Shown piece by piece: positions 44,403-53,554 of a stretch of DNA of 54,402 nucleotides (position 1 is the stretch's first letter; every line of letters starts with the position of its first letter). The translations under genes and the position numbers were made by a program. The notes beneath the pieces were generated by a model. That model worked only from the letters and a program-made list of their open reading frames with translations. It was not told the origin of the DNA and did no database searches. Origin of the DNA: Verrucomicrobiota bacterium (GTDB lineage Bacteria > Verrucomicrobiota > Verrucomicrobiia > Opitutales > Intestinicryptomonadaceae); assembly GCA_003343565.1 (NCBI GenBank), contig QALA01000034.1, positions 1-54,402 on the forward strand. Direction: 5' to 3'.

Positions 44403-45230
44403 TCAGGCGCGAAAGCGCGCGGGAATGTCGAGGCCTCTGGATTCGGCAAAGTCGAGCATGTCGGCATTCAGGGGCGCGCGAAAGCGCGCATTCGCAAACG
44501 CGCACGACAAATCAAGCTCATAGGCGTGCAGAGCCTGCCGCGGCATTGGCAGAATCTCCGCCATTTCCGGAGTATAGCCCTTCTCTATAAAATCGAGATA
44601 CAAAGTTTCGTCCGGCCCGTAGATTTTATCGCCGACAACCTGATGGCCCGCCCACTGCGCGTGCGCCCTTATCTGGTGCTTGCGCCCCGTCAGCAACTCC
44701 GCCTCCGCCAGCGTGCACGGCTCGAAATCGGGATTGCGCGAGTGCGCGAGCGGAACAAAGGCGGTGACCGCATACCGCGCGGAGGGTTTGCGCACCGCGC
44801 AGCGCGTCTTTATGGCGACGAGCGAATCTTTGTCGTCGGCCAAAGGCTGCGCGACCGTGACGCGCCACTTGAGACTGCCGCGCAAAATTGCCAGATACTT
44901 TTTCTTCGCCCCGCCGCCCGCGTCCACGGACTTTTGCGCAACGCTTGCGGCGGCGCGGTTCTTGGCGAGCGCCACGACCCCGCTCGTCTCCCTGTCGAGC
45001 CTGTTTACAAGGTGCAGCGTGTCCGCCTTCAAATATTCGCGCGCCGCCCCCACGAGGCTGGAAAGCGGGCCGTTTTTCGACGGGTGGCACACCAGCCAGC
45101 CGGGCTTATTCAACACCAAAAAATTTTCGTCCTCAAAAATTATCCAGGACGGAAACTCCCCCATGTCCACCAGCGGCGCGACTGCCCCGAACGCCCCGCC
45201 GGCGGCGCCGGAATGACGAGAATCTTCCAT
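44403..45230 (-). CDS. RluA-family RNA pseudouridine synthase
   Basis: A 275-residue pseudouridine synthase. The catalytic motif is HLVNRLDRETSGVVALAKN (about residues 73-91, Asp of RLDR as nucleophile). The entry strand IIFEDENFLVLNKPGWLVCH and the later LLTGRKHQIRAHAQWAGHQV and VGDKIYG complete the RluA pattern. No N-terminal S4 domain is present, which resembles RluA/TruC rather than RluC/D. The exact rRNA or tRNA target cannot be decided. It is the last gene of the heme/RNase R operon, 15 bases after rnr. MGEFPSW 22 codons in is an alternative start. Confidence 0.93.
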   Translation of the reverse strand: MEDSRHSGAAGGAFGAVAPLVDMGEFPSWIIFEDENFLVLNKPGWLVCHPSKNGPLSSLVGAAREYLKADTLHLVNRLDRETSGVVALAKNRAAASVAQKSVDAGGGAKKKYLAILRGSLKWRVTVAQPLADDKDSLVAIKTRCAVRKPSARYAVTAFVPLAHSRNPDFEPCTLAEAELLTGRKHQIRAHAQWAGHQVVGDKIYGPDETLYLDFIEKGYTPEMAEILPMPRQALHAYELDLSCAFANARFRAPLNADMLDFAESRGLDIPARFRA

Positions 45231-45245
45231 AGCGCGCTCCGCCGC

Positions 45246-47624
45246 CTATCGGCCGCGCCTCCTTCCGCGCTTGTCGCGCGGCCCCCTGTTGGAGCCCGGC
45301 AGCGCCCGCGCGGAATTTGCGCGGCGGTTGCGCCTGGCGGCCCTAACGTCGTTGTGCCTGTCGCCCCTGGAGAGCATGAAGTCTATCTGGCGCTTGTACC
45401 TGTCCACAGACTCCACCTCCACCAATACCTTGCCGCCGACCTTAAACGCCGTGCCCGTGCGCCGGCCGCAGAGCTGCGTTCCGCTTTCGTCCAGGCGGTA
45501 TATGTCGTCCATCAGGCTGTGCACGTGCACAAAGCCGTACGCCATAGACTCCGTCAGCTCCACGAAAAATCCGTGGTTGGAAACCGACGTTATCAACGCC
45601 TCGAACGACTCTCCGGAATTCAGCTTGCGCTCGAAAAATTCCATGAGCTTTATCTTGCGCGAGTCGCGCTCGGCCTCCGCGCTGTTCTGCTCGGTGCGCG
45701 ATATGTGCGCCGCAGTCTGCGCAAGCGAAGCGACAGAGGCGATCGCCGCGCGCCTCGACTGTCCGTTCTCGGAAATGAAGTCGAACGCGCGGTGGACGGT
45801 GAGGTCGGCAAAGCGGCGTATGGGAGACGTGAAATGCGCGTAATAAACCTTGTTCAGCCCGTAGTGGCCGTCGGGAGTCTCGCGGTAAACGGCGCGTTTG
45901 AGGCTTCGCAGAAAGCGGGTTTTCAATATGTACCCCTGCGGGTGGGCGTTTATCTCGGCCAAAACGCGCATGACTTCGCGGCGGGAAGTGAGGTCGCCGC
46001 AGACTATGCCGTACGCGGCAAGCTCGTCGCGCAATTCGGAGAGCTTTTCGGCGTCGGGCTCGTCATGCACGCGCGAGATGAACGGAATGCGGCGCGAAAA
46101 CAATTCGCGCGCAACGGCCTCGTTGGCGGCGAGCATAAACTCCTCGACAAGCTGGTGGCTCTCGTCGTGGACTATCTTTTCGATTCTGTCGGCGTATCCC
46201 TCGGCGTCGCAGTATATCTTGACTTCCGGTATTTCAAGCTCAAGGCTCCCGCGCTTCATTCTGCGCTTGCGCAGGTGGGAGGCGACGCTCCACAGGTGGC
46301 GAACCATCGTGCGCAGCCGCAGCAAAAACGCGTCGTCGCAGTCGCCCAGCGGCCGTCCGGCAAATCCCGTCCGGCGTTCGCCCGGATTGCCGATTTTGCG
46401 GATTTCGTCCAGCGAATCCAATTTCAAAAGCGCGTTGGCCTGCTCGTAGCTGAGGCGCTTCACGCTGCGTATAACGCTGTCGGCAAACCTCACGCCGAGG
46501 CAGTCTCCCGAAGCGGCAAAGCGCAAAAACACGCTCTTTACGAGCCTGTCGCTGCCCTCTACAAGGCTGCATATCCCGTTGGACAATTCAAACGGGAGCA
46601 TCGGAATCACGGTGCCCACAAGATAGGTCGAGTTTCCGCGGCGGCGAGCCTCGCGGTCGAGCGCGCTCCCCGGCCGGACATAGTACGACACGTCCGCTAT
46701 GTGGACGCCCACCTCCATGCCGCCCTGCGGGTGTTTCCTCAGCGAGATCGCGTCGTCGAAATCCTTAGCGTCCTGCGGGTCTATGGTTATGGTGTATTCG
46801 CCGCGCAAATCCACCCTGTTTTTAATGTCGCGCGCCGAAACTTCGGCGGGAATCCTCTCCGCCTCGCGGCCGACGCTCTCCGGAAACGAGTCCTCAAGGC
46901 CGTACTTTAAGAGTATGGCCTTGTATTCGGACATCGGCGTATGGCTCTCGCCGAGATTCTCAACTATTTCGCCCGACGGATTGATGTGCCGCTGGCGCCA
47001 CTCGTTCAGGCGGACGACGACCTTGCTGTTCTCGCGCGGGACGGGAAACACCCCGGAGGTCTCCGGAGCCGGAACTATGATGTCGTAGAAAAAATGCGGG
47101 TCGTCCGGCACGACGTGCCAGAAGTTGTAGGAGCGCGTAAGCGTGCCCGTCACCCTGCTGTTGCCGCGCTCAAGTATCCTTATTACTTTGCCGTACTTTT
47201 TCCCCTCCGGAGACGCGAACGACTTGCCCTTGGAAAAGCGCGCCCGCTCCCCCCTGCCGCGGCGGCGGTCGTGCGCGGAGGACAGTATGCGAACCAAAAC
47301 CTTGTCCTTATTGAGCGCGATTCCGGTGTCTTCGGGGCGTATCGTCACGGGAGGCTGGCCCTCGACGTAGAGGTCGGCCCAGCCGCCGCCGCGAAACTCC
47401 ATTACGCCGGGCACGAGATCGAGGTCGGAGCTGGCTCCGAATTTGTCGCCCTTGACGCGCGCGATGCAGCCGTCGCTCAAAAGCCTTGCGAGCGTCCGCC
47501 GCAGCGCGGGGACGTCGCCCTTTTTCAGCCCCAAGCTTTCGGCCAGCTGCGCGGCGGTTTGGGGAACGTAGTCTTTGCTTCTCAAAAGCAGAAGCAGTTT
47601 TTGGGAGAGTTCATCGAAGTCCAT
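45246..47624 (-). CDS. rnr: Ribonuclease R
   Basis: A 792-residue 3'-5' exoribonuclease of the RNB family (E. coli RNase R 813). An N-terminal helix-turn-helix segment (LLRSKDYVPQTAAQLAESLG) precedes cold-shock domains. The RNB active site is IDPQDAKDFDDAISL (about 285-300), with RRGNSTYLVGTVIPMLPFEL further on. The S1 domain (SGESFEALITSVSNHGFFVE) lies near 640, and the tail is a basic stretch (RRNRRANSARA...RRGR). ATG 47624 is preferred over an in-frame TTG at 47633. It degrades structured RNA and takes part in rRNA quality control. It follows the hemX/ccsA-like gene by 18 bases. Confidence 0.95.
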   Translation of the reverse strand: MDFDELSQKLLLLLRSKDYVPQTAAQLAESLGLKKGDVPALRRTLARLLSDGCIARVKGDKFGASSDLDLVPGVMEFRGGGWADLYVEGQPPVTIRPEDTGIALNKDKVLVRILSSAHDRRRGRGERARFSKGKSFASPEGKKYGKVIRILERGNSRVTGTLTRSYNFWHVVPDDPHFFYDIIVPAPETSGVFPVPRENSKVVVRLNEWRQRHINPSGEIVENLGESHTPMSEYKAILLKYGLEDSFPESVGREAERIPAEVSARDIKNRVDLRGEYTITIDPQDAKDFDDAISLRKHPQGGMEVGVHIADVSYYVRPGSALDREARRRGNSTYLVGTVIPMLPFELSNGICSLVEGSDRLVKSVFLRFAASGDCLGVRFADSVIRSVKRLSYEQANALLKLDSLDEIRKIGNPGERRTGFAGRPLGDCDDAFLLRLRTMVRHLWSVASHLRKRRMKRGSLELEIPEVKIYCDAEGYADRIEKIVHDESHQLVEEFMLAANEAVARELFSRRIPFISRVHDEPDAEKLSELRDELAAYGIVCGDLTSRREVMRVLAEINAHPQGYILKTRFLRSLKRAVYRETPDGHYGLNKVYYAHFTSPIRRFADLTVHRAFDFISENGQSRRAAIASVASLAQTAAHISRTEQNSAEAERDSRKIKLMEFFERKLNSGESFEALITSVSNHGFFVELTESMAYGFVHVHSLMDDIYRLDESGTQLCGRRTGTAFKVGGKVLVEVESVDRYKRQIDFMLSRGDRHNDVRAARRNRRANSARALPGSNRGPRDKRGRRRGR

Positions 47625-47642
47625 AGTGCGCAAGGTAGCGTG

Positions 47643-48467
47643 TCATAAAAAATTTTTAAGCTCCATCGGAATCAGGAGGAGGAAGGAAAACAAAGCCGAA
47701 AACGCGACGGCCGCGCAGAGGCGGGAAGGCCGCAATTTCTCCGCCCACAAAAGCGACGTCAACAGTATCTGAACGGCGAACACGAGCGTGCCGAGGGCGA
47801 ACTTCAGCATGTACAGCGGCGGCGCGGAGCCTTCGGAAACGAAGCTTCTGGCGCCAATCGCGCCGAGAACCATCGCCGCAAACATCAGCGCGGAAGAAAC
47901 AGTAAGCGACCACTTGCAAAACGACAGCAGCCTCTTGAGCGACGGCGCGTCCGGAAACGCCGAATCCGCGCATTTCCTGCGCAGCGCGCGCGCCTGCGCA
48001 GCGTACAGCGCCGACACCGCCGCCGCCAGCGCGAACGCCGCATACGAAAATATCGCCAGCGCCGCGTGCGCCGACGACACCCTTCCCAAATCCGCCGCCG
48101 CTATGCCGAGATTTGAAAAGAACAGCGGACACCCCGCGGGCAACGCGAGCAAAAGCGCCGCCGCGGGCATCGAGAAAAAAAGCAGCGCGCTCGTCTTGAA
48201 CGCCGCAACCCCCGCAAGCTGGACAAATACGAACGCCCACACCAAGCTAACCAAAATTTCGTAGGGATTCCCCACCGGAAGCCGCGACACCGCAAACGCA
48301 TACCAGCACAACATGAACGTGTGCGACGCAAACCCCAGCCGCGCGGCTCCCCGCGCAAGGCGCCGCAGCCGCTCCGCATTCCGGCCGAAACAAAGCAGGG
48401 CGAAGCTCGACGCGTAAAGCCCCGACGTCAGCGCGAGAAAAAATACAACCGCTCCGAAAATGTCCAT
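47643..48467 (-). CDS. CcsA/HemX-like cytochrome c assembly family membrane protein
   Basis: A 274-residue integral membrane protein with about eight hydrophobic segments. The LPVGNPYEILVSLVWAF motif (about residues 59-75) matches the CcsA/HemX superfamily (LPxxNxYE), and HAALAIFSYAAFALAA carries the second conserved His. The tryptophan-rich WWD loop of true heme-handling CcsA proteins is not seen, which points to the HemX/YpjD branch that modulates heme synthesis. The neighbouring hemH and hemY support that reading. The start at 48467 (MDIFGAVVFFLALTSG) places the first membrane helix at the N-terminus. It begins 3 bases before the hemH stop region ends. Confidence 0.85.
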   Translation of the reverse strand: MDIFGAVVFFLALTSGLYASSFALLCFGRNAERLRRLARGAARLGFASHTFMLCWYAFAVSRLPVGNPYEILVSLVWAFVFVQLAGVAAFKTSALLFFSMPAAALLLALPAGCPLFFSNLGIAAADLGRVSSAHAALAIFSYAAFALAAAVSALYAAQARALRRKCADSAFPDAPSLKRLLSFCKWSLTVSSALMFAAMVLGAIGARSFVSEGSAPPLYMLKFALGTLVFAVQILLTSLLWAEKLRPSRLCAAVAFSALFSFLLLIPMELKNFL

Positions 48468-48469
48468 AC

Positions 48470-49396
48470 TCAACCCATGGATTTGAAAATTTCCAAGACC
48501 GCCTCCGCATGCGCGTCGGAATCGTTCAGCGACGGGACAAGCTCCAGGCTCTCCCCGCCCCTGCGCGCAAACCATTCCGCAAGTTCCGACCCTATTTCCA
48601 CAAGAGTCTCGCCGCAATCCGCCGAAAAGCCGGGGCATATCACCGCAACGCGCCGCGCCCCGCCCTCCAAGAGCCTGCCGCAGACCTCCTTCGCCGAAGG
48701 CTCCAACCACCTGCCGCGCCCCATCTTCGACTGCCACGCCACGGGAAACGACTCCAATCCGCACGCGCGCGCAAGCAGTTTCGCCGTCGTCTCGCACTCG
48801 GCGCGGTAGGGAGTCTTTTCAAGATGGGACAGCGGAACCGAGTGAAACGACGCCACAGCCGCGTCGACCCCGCGCTCCAACGCCGGCTTCAGGCTTTCGG
48901 CAAGCGCGCGAATATACGCCGGGTGCGCGCAGTACGAATCCAAAAACCTGAAATTTTCGCCCCCCCTCATCTGACGCCGCGACTCAAGCTTGGCGGACAC
49001 GGTTGTGCTGGACGCATTTTGCGGATAGAGCGGCAAAAAGAAAAAATCCCGCGCCCCGCGCTCGCGCTCCGCGCCGACCGCGTCGGCAATCGAAGGCGAG
49101 CCGTAGCGAAAGGCCGCCCTCACCGACACCTCCGGCAAAAGCTTCCCGACCTTTTCGGCAAGCCCGCGCGTGTAAAGCCGCAGAGGGTGTTCGCCGCCGA
49201 TGAAAATCGGAGCTATCCTCGACGAGTAGCCCGCCGCCTTCCCGCGCGCGATGGCGGCGGCCAGCGCGCGGCGCAGCAGAAAGTTCAAAGGCATCACCTC
49301 CGCGTCCGACAAAAACGGGTAAAGAAACGAGCGCGCCGCCTCCGGAGTGGGGCTCTCCGGCGCGCCGAGATTTATCAATATCAGAGCCGCCTTCAA
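48470..49396 (-). CDS. hemH: Ferrochelatase HemH
   Basis: A 308-residue ferrochelatase, which inserts Fe2+ into protoporphyrin (or coproporphyrin) at the membrane surface. The opening LILINLGAPESPTPEA is typical. The catalytic His is in ASFHSVPLSHLEKTPYRAEC, and the catalytic Glu in PGFSADCGETLVEI. No ATG fits; the best start is the TTG at 49396 overlapping the hemY stop as TTGA, with GGAAG just upstream, giving MKAALILINLG. A GTG at 49468 would add 24 residues lying inside hemY. Coupled to hemY upstream and to the hemX-like gene downstream. Confidence 0.93.
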   Translation of the reverse strand: MKAALILINLGAPESPTPEAARSFLYPFLSDAEVMPLNFLLRRALAAAIARGKAAGYSSRIAPIFIGGEHPLRLYTRGLAEKVGKLLPEVSVRAAFRYGSPSIADAVGAERERGARDFFFLPLYPQNASSTTVSAKLESRRQMRGGENFRFLDSYCAHPAYIRALAESLKPALERGVDAAVASFHSVPLSHLEKTPYRAECETTAKLLARACGLESFPVAWQSKMGRGRWLEPSAKEVCGRLLEGGARRVAVICPGFSADCGETLVEIGSELAEWFARRGGESLELVPSLNDSDAHAEAVLEIFKSMG

Positions 49397-50790
49397 TTCT
49401 TCCGTTCCAAATCCGACAAAATTCCGTCGGCCAGCCTGTCCGCCGCGGCGACCGTGTTGTCTATGCACGAACTCACGCCGACGCCCCCGCGAAACGCGCC
49501 GATTACGGCAATGTTGCCAAGCGATTTTTCGGCCTCGTCAATGGCGTCGAGAAATTCCTGATAGCCGACGTTGTACTGCGCTATCGCATGCCGCCAGACA
49601 AACAGCTTTCTGAACGCAGGCTCGCCGCGCACTCCCAAGAGTTTTCGCAGATCGGCCATGACGACTTTCTCCATCTCGTCCTGCGGCAGAAAGGCCAATT
49701 CCGGATTCCTCATTCCGCCGACATAGTTCGTCAGCGTGACAAAGCCCTCCGGAGCGCGTCCGGGAAACAGGCTCGACACAAACAGGGATCCCAATATCGA
49801 AAAGCCCTCCTTCTGCGGCAGCAGCAATCCGAACCCGTCCAACTTGTGAGCGACGTCCTTTCTGGCAAAGCCCAGCGTGAGAGTGGCCACGGGAGCGTAC
49901 TCTATTCTCGACAGCGGCTTCAAGGCCGCATCGAGCGACCCGCACAGCGGCAGCCCCCCTATCTCCGGAGCCGGCACCGCCAAGACCAGCAGATCCGCCT
50001 GCTCGCAGCAGTCCTCTATCTTCGTGCCCCAGCCCACGGCCCAGCCGCCCTCGTTATCGCTGTCTATCGACAGTATCTTCACGCCCTTTTTGAGGTCGTC
50101 TCCGAGAATCTCGGCGAGCCTGCCGGTTAGCGTCGCCATGCCGCCCTTGAAGGAAATCATAACGGGCTTGAAGTAGTTGCCCACCGCCATCTTGTCCGCC
50201 CTCGACTTCGCCGCTCCGCGGAATATGGAGCCGTACTTCTGGACGAAATTCCAAAACGGAGGAAACGCATGCCGCGTCGAAAGGCGCTCCGGATCGCCGC
50301 CGTAGACGCCGCCCATAAAGGGATTCATCGCGTAGTCCAGCGCGTCGCGCCCCAGGCGGCGCACGGTAAACTCGGCAATCGACGGATCGCTGTCCGGATC
50401 TTCCGGTTTGACAAACGGCTCGAAAAACAGCCTGATCTTCCCGAAAAACGTAAACAGGCGCGTGAACAGAAGCTGCAACGGCCCCATCGGAACGGCCCGC
50501 GGCTTGCCGTAGCGCGCAAAATAACGCTTCTTGGCCGCCGGAAGGGGATTTTCAACCTTGTCGGCAAGACCTATTTTATCGAGGAAATCCATCGTTTTGC
50601 GCGACTGCACCATCACGGTATTCGAGCCGCTCTCCGCCCTGAATCCCCCCTCCGAATGCGTGCCTATCACGCCGCCGGGACGCTCCGCCCTCTCAAGCAC
50701 GGTCACGTCGAAGCCGCGCATTTTAAACTCAACCGCCGCGCAGAGTCCGCTGACTCCCGCGCCTATTACAATAGCCTTTTTATTCTCCAT
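49393..50790 (-). CDS. hemY: Oxygen-dependent protoporphyrinogen oxidase
   Basis: A 465-residue FAD enzyme oxidising protoporphyrinogen (or coproporphyrinogen) to the porphyrin. The FAD motif is AIVIGAGVSGLCAAVEFKMR (about residues 6-25) followed by VLERAERPGGVIGT. ERLSTRHAFPPFW, TLTGRLAEILGDDLKKGV and the C-terminal FAD loop VIGAFRGGVGVSSCIDN (about 435) complete the HemY/PPOX family. The start ATG is within the last 11 bases of mscS (ATGGAGAATAA), so the two are coupled. An upstream extension of 30 codons is in frame but has no family match. The enzyme needs O2 in typical members. Confidence 0.94.
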   Translation of the reverse strand: MENKKAIVIGAGVSGLCAAVEFKMRGFDVTVLERAERPGGVIGTHSEGGFRAESGSNTVMVQSRKTMDFLDKIGLADKVENPLPAAKKRYFARYGKPRAVPMGPLQLLFTRLFTFFGKIRLFFEPFVKPEDPDSDPSIAEFTVRRLGRDALDYAMNPFMGGVYGGDPERLSTRHAFPPFWNFVQKYGSIFRGAAKSRADKMAVGNYFKPVMISFKGGMATLTGRLAEILGDDLKKGVKILSIDSDNEGGWAVGWGTKIEDCCEQADLLVLAVPAPEIGGLPLCGSLDAALKPLSRIEYAPVATLTLGFARKDVAHKLDGFGLLLPQKEGFSILGSLFVSSLFPGRAPEGFVTLTNYVGGMRNPELAFLPQDEMEKVVMADLRKLLGVRGEPAFRKLFVWRHAIAQYNVGYQEFLDAIDEAEKSLGNIAVIGAFRGGVGVSSCIDNTVAAADRLADGILSDLERKN

Positions 50791-52195
50791 CTTGTTCTCC
50801 GACTCCAAAGTTTTCCCCGCCGGCGCGCTCAGCCGACCCCTGCGACTGCTCCAAATGCAGCGAGCGCACCGGAACGACAAAGCTCAATCCCAAACCGTAA
50901 ACGGCGCGCATGATGTCCAGATTCGCCTGCTGGCGGACTTCGGCAAATCCCTCCCCGTCAACCCGCAGACAATAATACGTGACGGACACGTCGAGCGACG
51001 AATCCCCAAAACCCGAAAAATTCACGCGCACCGAACCGGAATCTATCAGCCCGTTCGCCCGCAGCGCCGCGGCAACGTCGCGCACCAAATTCTCCATCTG
51101 CTCCGGCGTCGCCGAATACGACACCCCGAACGAAAACTTCTCCCGGCGCATCGGCATTCTCGACATGTTGTTTACCGACCTGTTCGCCAGCACGAAATTC
51201 GGAATGGTGACAAGCGTCCGCGCAAAAGTGCGGATTCTCGTCGAGCGCATTCCTATGGATTCCACCGTTCCCTCGACGTCCCCTGCCACAATCCAATCGC
51301 CGAGCGCGAACGGCCTGTCGGCCACGAGCGAAACCGAACCGAAGAAGTTTGCTATGGTATCTTTGGAGGCGAAAGCCAGCGCCGCCCCGCCTATGCCGAG
51401 GCTCGCAACCACCGCGCTTATGTTCACGCCGAAAAAATCCAAAACCGCGAGCATTCCAAACAATATCCAAAGCGCCCTAAAAAGCCTGCGCCCGACATCA
51501 CACAAATTCGAGGCGGCCTTGTAATGCGCACTGGCGCGCTCCAGCAGCCTGTCGAAGAAAAAGTCGGAGACCAAGCCGGCCGCCCAAAACAGCAAAACAT
51601 AATACGCACACCCGAAAGCGCGGCCGACAAGCGACGCAATTTGATGCGAGAGCGGGAACATCAGGCAGGCCGCATTCAGCCCCGCGCACAAGATAATCGC
51701 CCGCATGGGCCTCTTGAGTCGCTCAAGCAAGGCCTTGACGGCAGAGTAGCCTACCGCCTCGAAAAGCTTGGACGCCAATCCGAAAACCGCCGCAATCGCG
51801 ACGAACTGCACAATCCACGCGGCCGCCAAAATCAGGAACGCCCCCGCAATCGACGCGGCTCTGATCCCGAAAAACGACATCTCCAATGCGTCCGCAAAAC
51901 CGGGCGACACCGATCTTACCGCCTCCAAAAGAGCCTCGGCTCCCCGCTCTTCGCGGTCGGGCTCCGGCTCCGTCCCGACATCTCCGCGCGAAGCGCGAAA
52001 CTCCCCCTCCCGAAGTTTCTCCTCCCGAAACTCCGCATCGGACGCGCGGGCCGAAGCGGCGGGCGCGGGCAATCCCGCCTTCGACATATGCGCCGCGCTC
52101 CCTCCGGACTGCGCGGCAACGGTCTGCGCCGAAACAAAATTGGCCGCCGCAACAAGGCAAACCTGCAATATGCATATTTCCACAATCCGTTTCAT
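50780..52195 (-). CDS. MscS-family mechanosensitive channel
   Basis: A 471-residue membrane protein. Signal-like N-terminus (MKRIVEICILQVCLVAAANF), a charged periplasmic segment to about 110, four or five membrane helices, and the MscS pore helix VASLGIGGAALAFASKDTIA (about 260-280) followed by NFFGS and the beta domain (DWIVAGDVEGTVESIGMRST). The C-terminal alpha/beta domain contains TLVTIPNFVLANRSVNNMS. It is the large MscS type with extra helices. The ATG at 52195 is preferred to another in-frame start 7 codons upstream. It heads the operon with hemY, which is an unusual partner and probably not functional linkage. Confidence 0.92.
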   Translation of the reverse strand: MKRIVEICILQVCLVAAANFVSAQTVAAQSGGSAAHMSKAGLPAPAASARASDAEFREEKLREGEFRASRGDVGTEPEPDREERGAEALLEAVRSVSPGFADALEMSFFGIRAASIAGAFLILAAAWIVQFVAIAAVFGLASKLFEAVGYSAVKALLERLKRPMRAIILCAGLNAACLMFPLSHQIASLVGRAFGCAYYVLLFWAAGLVSDFFFDRLLERASAHYKAASNLCDVGRRLFRALWILFGMLAVLDFFGVNISAVVASLGIGGAALAFASKDTIANFFGSVSLVADRPFALGDWIVAGDVEGTVESIGMRSTRIRTFARTLVTIPNFVLANRSVNNMSRMPMRREKFSFGVSYSATPEQMENLVRDVAAALRANGLIDSGSVRVNFSGFGDSSLDVSVTYYCLRVDGEGFAEVRQQANLDIMRAVYGLGLSFVVPVRSLHLEQSQGSAERAGGENFGVGEQDGE

Positions 52196-52765
52196 AACGC
52201 AGTTTACGACACGCATAATGATTCAAAAAAACAAAAAAACAAACTAAAAAACCGCGGCGGCCCCCCCGGAGCAAAACGAAAGGCGCGCGGCGCGCTAACC
52301 ACTGACAGATGGTTTGAACAATGGACGATTTGGGTAAATTATGGACTATTGTGGACGTGGAGCGGAAGTTGCGGCTGCTTAGTCCATATTTTTAGGTTTG
52401 ACGGATTTCCCCCAAGAAAATCCTAAATGTCGGCCGTTGCATATAAAAAAGGTCAAACGTTTGGCACACCACATCAAACCTTTTGGCGCGCAACGCGCGC
52501 GTTGCGGCATTGCGCAAAAACGGCCTCTTTCGCGCGCCATTTTCCCCTCCGCCGCCGCGCCGGAACGCATCTTACAAGACGCCGAAAACTTGCCGGTAAA
52601 ATTTATCGCGCACAGATTTCCCGTGCCGCCTATCGGCGCCGCGCGCATGCCCTGCGGCGCGACCGTTGCGCCTGAAGCCGAAAGCGCCGGCCGGCCAAAG
52701 CAAACATAGGATTTTTTTGTCTTGATTGAAATTGGGAAATATGGTTTCGTAATCCGCAATTATCT
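52196..52765. other. Divergent spacer with an AT-shifted segment
   Basis: About 570 bases between mscS and the TPR gene. At about 52300-52470 the base composition differs from other spacers (TGGA/TTTG words, fewer GCGC). It holds the 10-base palindrome CAAACGTTTG (52456-52465) and TTTAGG...CCTAAA arms about 25 bases apart (52391-52429). No gene is visible. The promoters of both flanking genes should lie here. Confidence 0.5.
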
Positions 52766-53479
52766 ATGAGCGACAACAATTTCAAAAGAGGGCCGCATGC
52801 GGCGAAAAACAAAATCCCGGAGGACATACTCGACGGGAAGATTTCCGCCGTGGACGAACGCAAAACCGTCGTACTCGACGAAGACCTCGAAAATGTCGAT
52901 TTTGACGACAAGGTTTGGTTGTACTGGAAGAGAAACCGCAATTTCATAATACTCACCGTCTCCGCCGCGCTCGCAATAATTGTCGGCGTGCAGGGCTGGA
53001 AGATGTACACGGCAAACCGCGCCTCGTCCATGGCTTCCGGCTATGAAATCGCGCACTCGACCAACGACCTGCACAACTTCGCAAAGTCGAATGCCGGCAC
53101 CAAGCTCGGCGCGCTGGCCATGCTCGAATCGGCCGACAGGCTCTATTCGGAAAAAAAGTACGCCGAAGCCAAACAAATGTACGCCCAAAGCGCGAAGGCG
53201 CTCAAATCCACCGTGCTTTTCGGACGCGCCCTGCTCGGCGAGGCCATGAGCGAATATATGACATCGCCCGACGCCGGAATCGGAAAGCTTGGCGACGTGT
53301 TCGCAAACGCCTCCGTGGACGCCTCGTTCCGCGCGCAGGCCGGGCTGAATCTGGCCCAGGCTCAAATTTCGGCGGGCAAATCCGCCGACGCCCGCAAGGT
53401 GTTGGAAGAAATAGCGAAAAATCCGGGCAACGGAATATACGCGAGGCTGGCCGCCAACGAACTGCTCAGACTGGATTGA
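52766..53479 (+). CDS. Membrane-anchored TPR-type protein (YfgM-like)
   Basis: A 237-residue protein with a cytoplasmic N-terminus (about 1-50, acidic), one membrane helix (about 57-80, FIILTVSAALAIIVGVQG) and a periplasmic helical domain with TPR-like repeats (for example LAMLESADRLYSEKKYAEAK and LNLAQAQISAGKSADARKVL). The layout matches the YfgM/ancillary SecYEG TPR family; sequence identity is not strong enough to assign it. The ATG is followed by MSDNNFKRGPHAAKN. It is transcribed alone and convergent with the DUF2147 gene. Confidence 0.8.
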   Translation: MSDNNFKRGPHAAKNKIPEDILDGKISAVDERKTVVLDEDLENVDFDDKVWLYWKRNRNFIILTVSAALAIIVGVQGWKMYTANRASSMASGYEIAHSTNDLHNFAKSNAGTKLGALAMLESADRLYSEKKYAEAKQMYAQSAKALKSTVLFGRALLGEAMSEYMTSPDAGIGKLGDVFANASVDASFRAQAGLNLAQAQISAGKSADARKVLEEIAKNPGNGIYARLAANELLRLD

Positions 53480-53554
53480 GCTTGAGCCGCCCAATCCGAT
53501 AAATTTATTTCGCCCGGCCCGCGCAGACGCACAGACATTCGGCCGACCGATACC

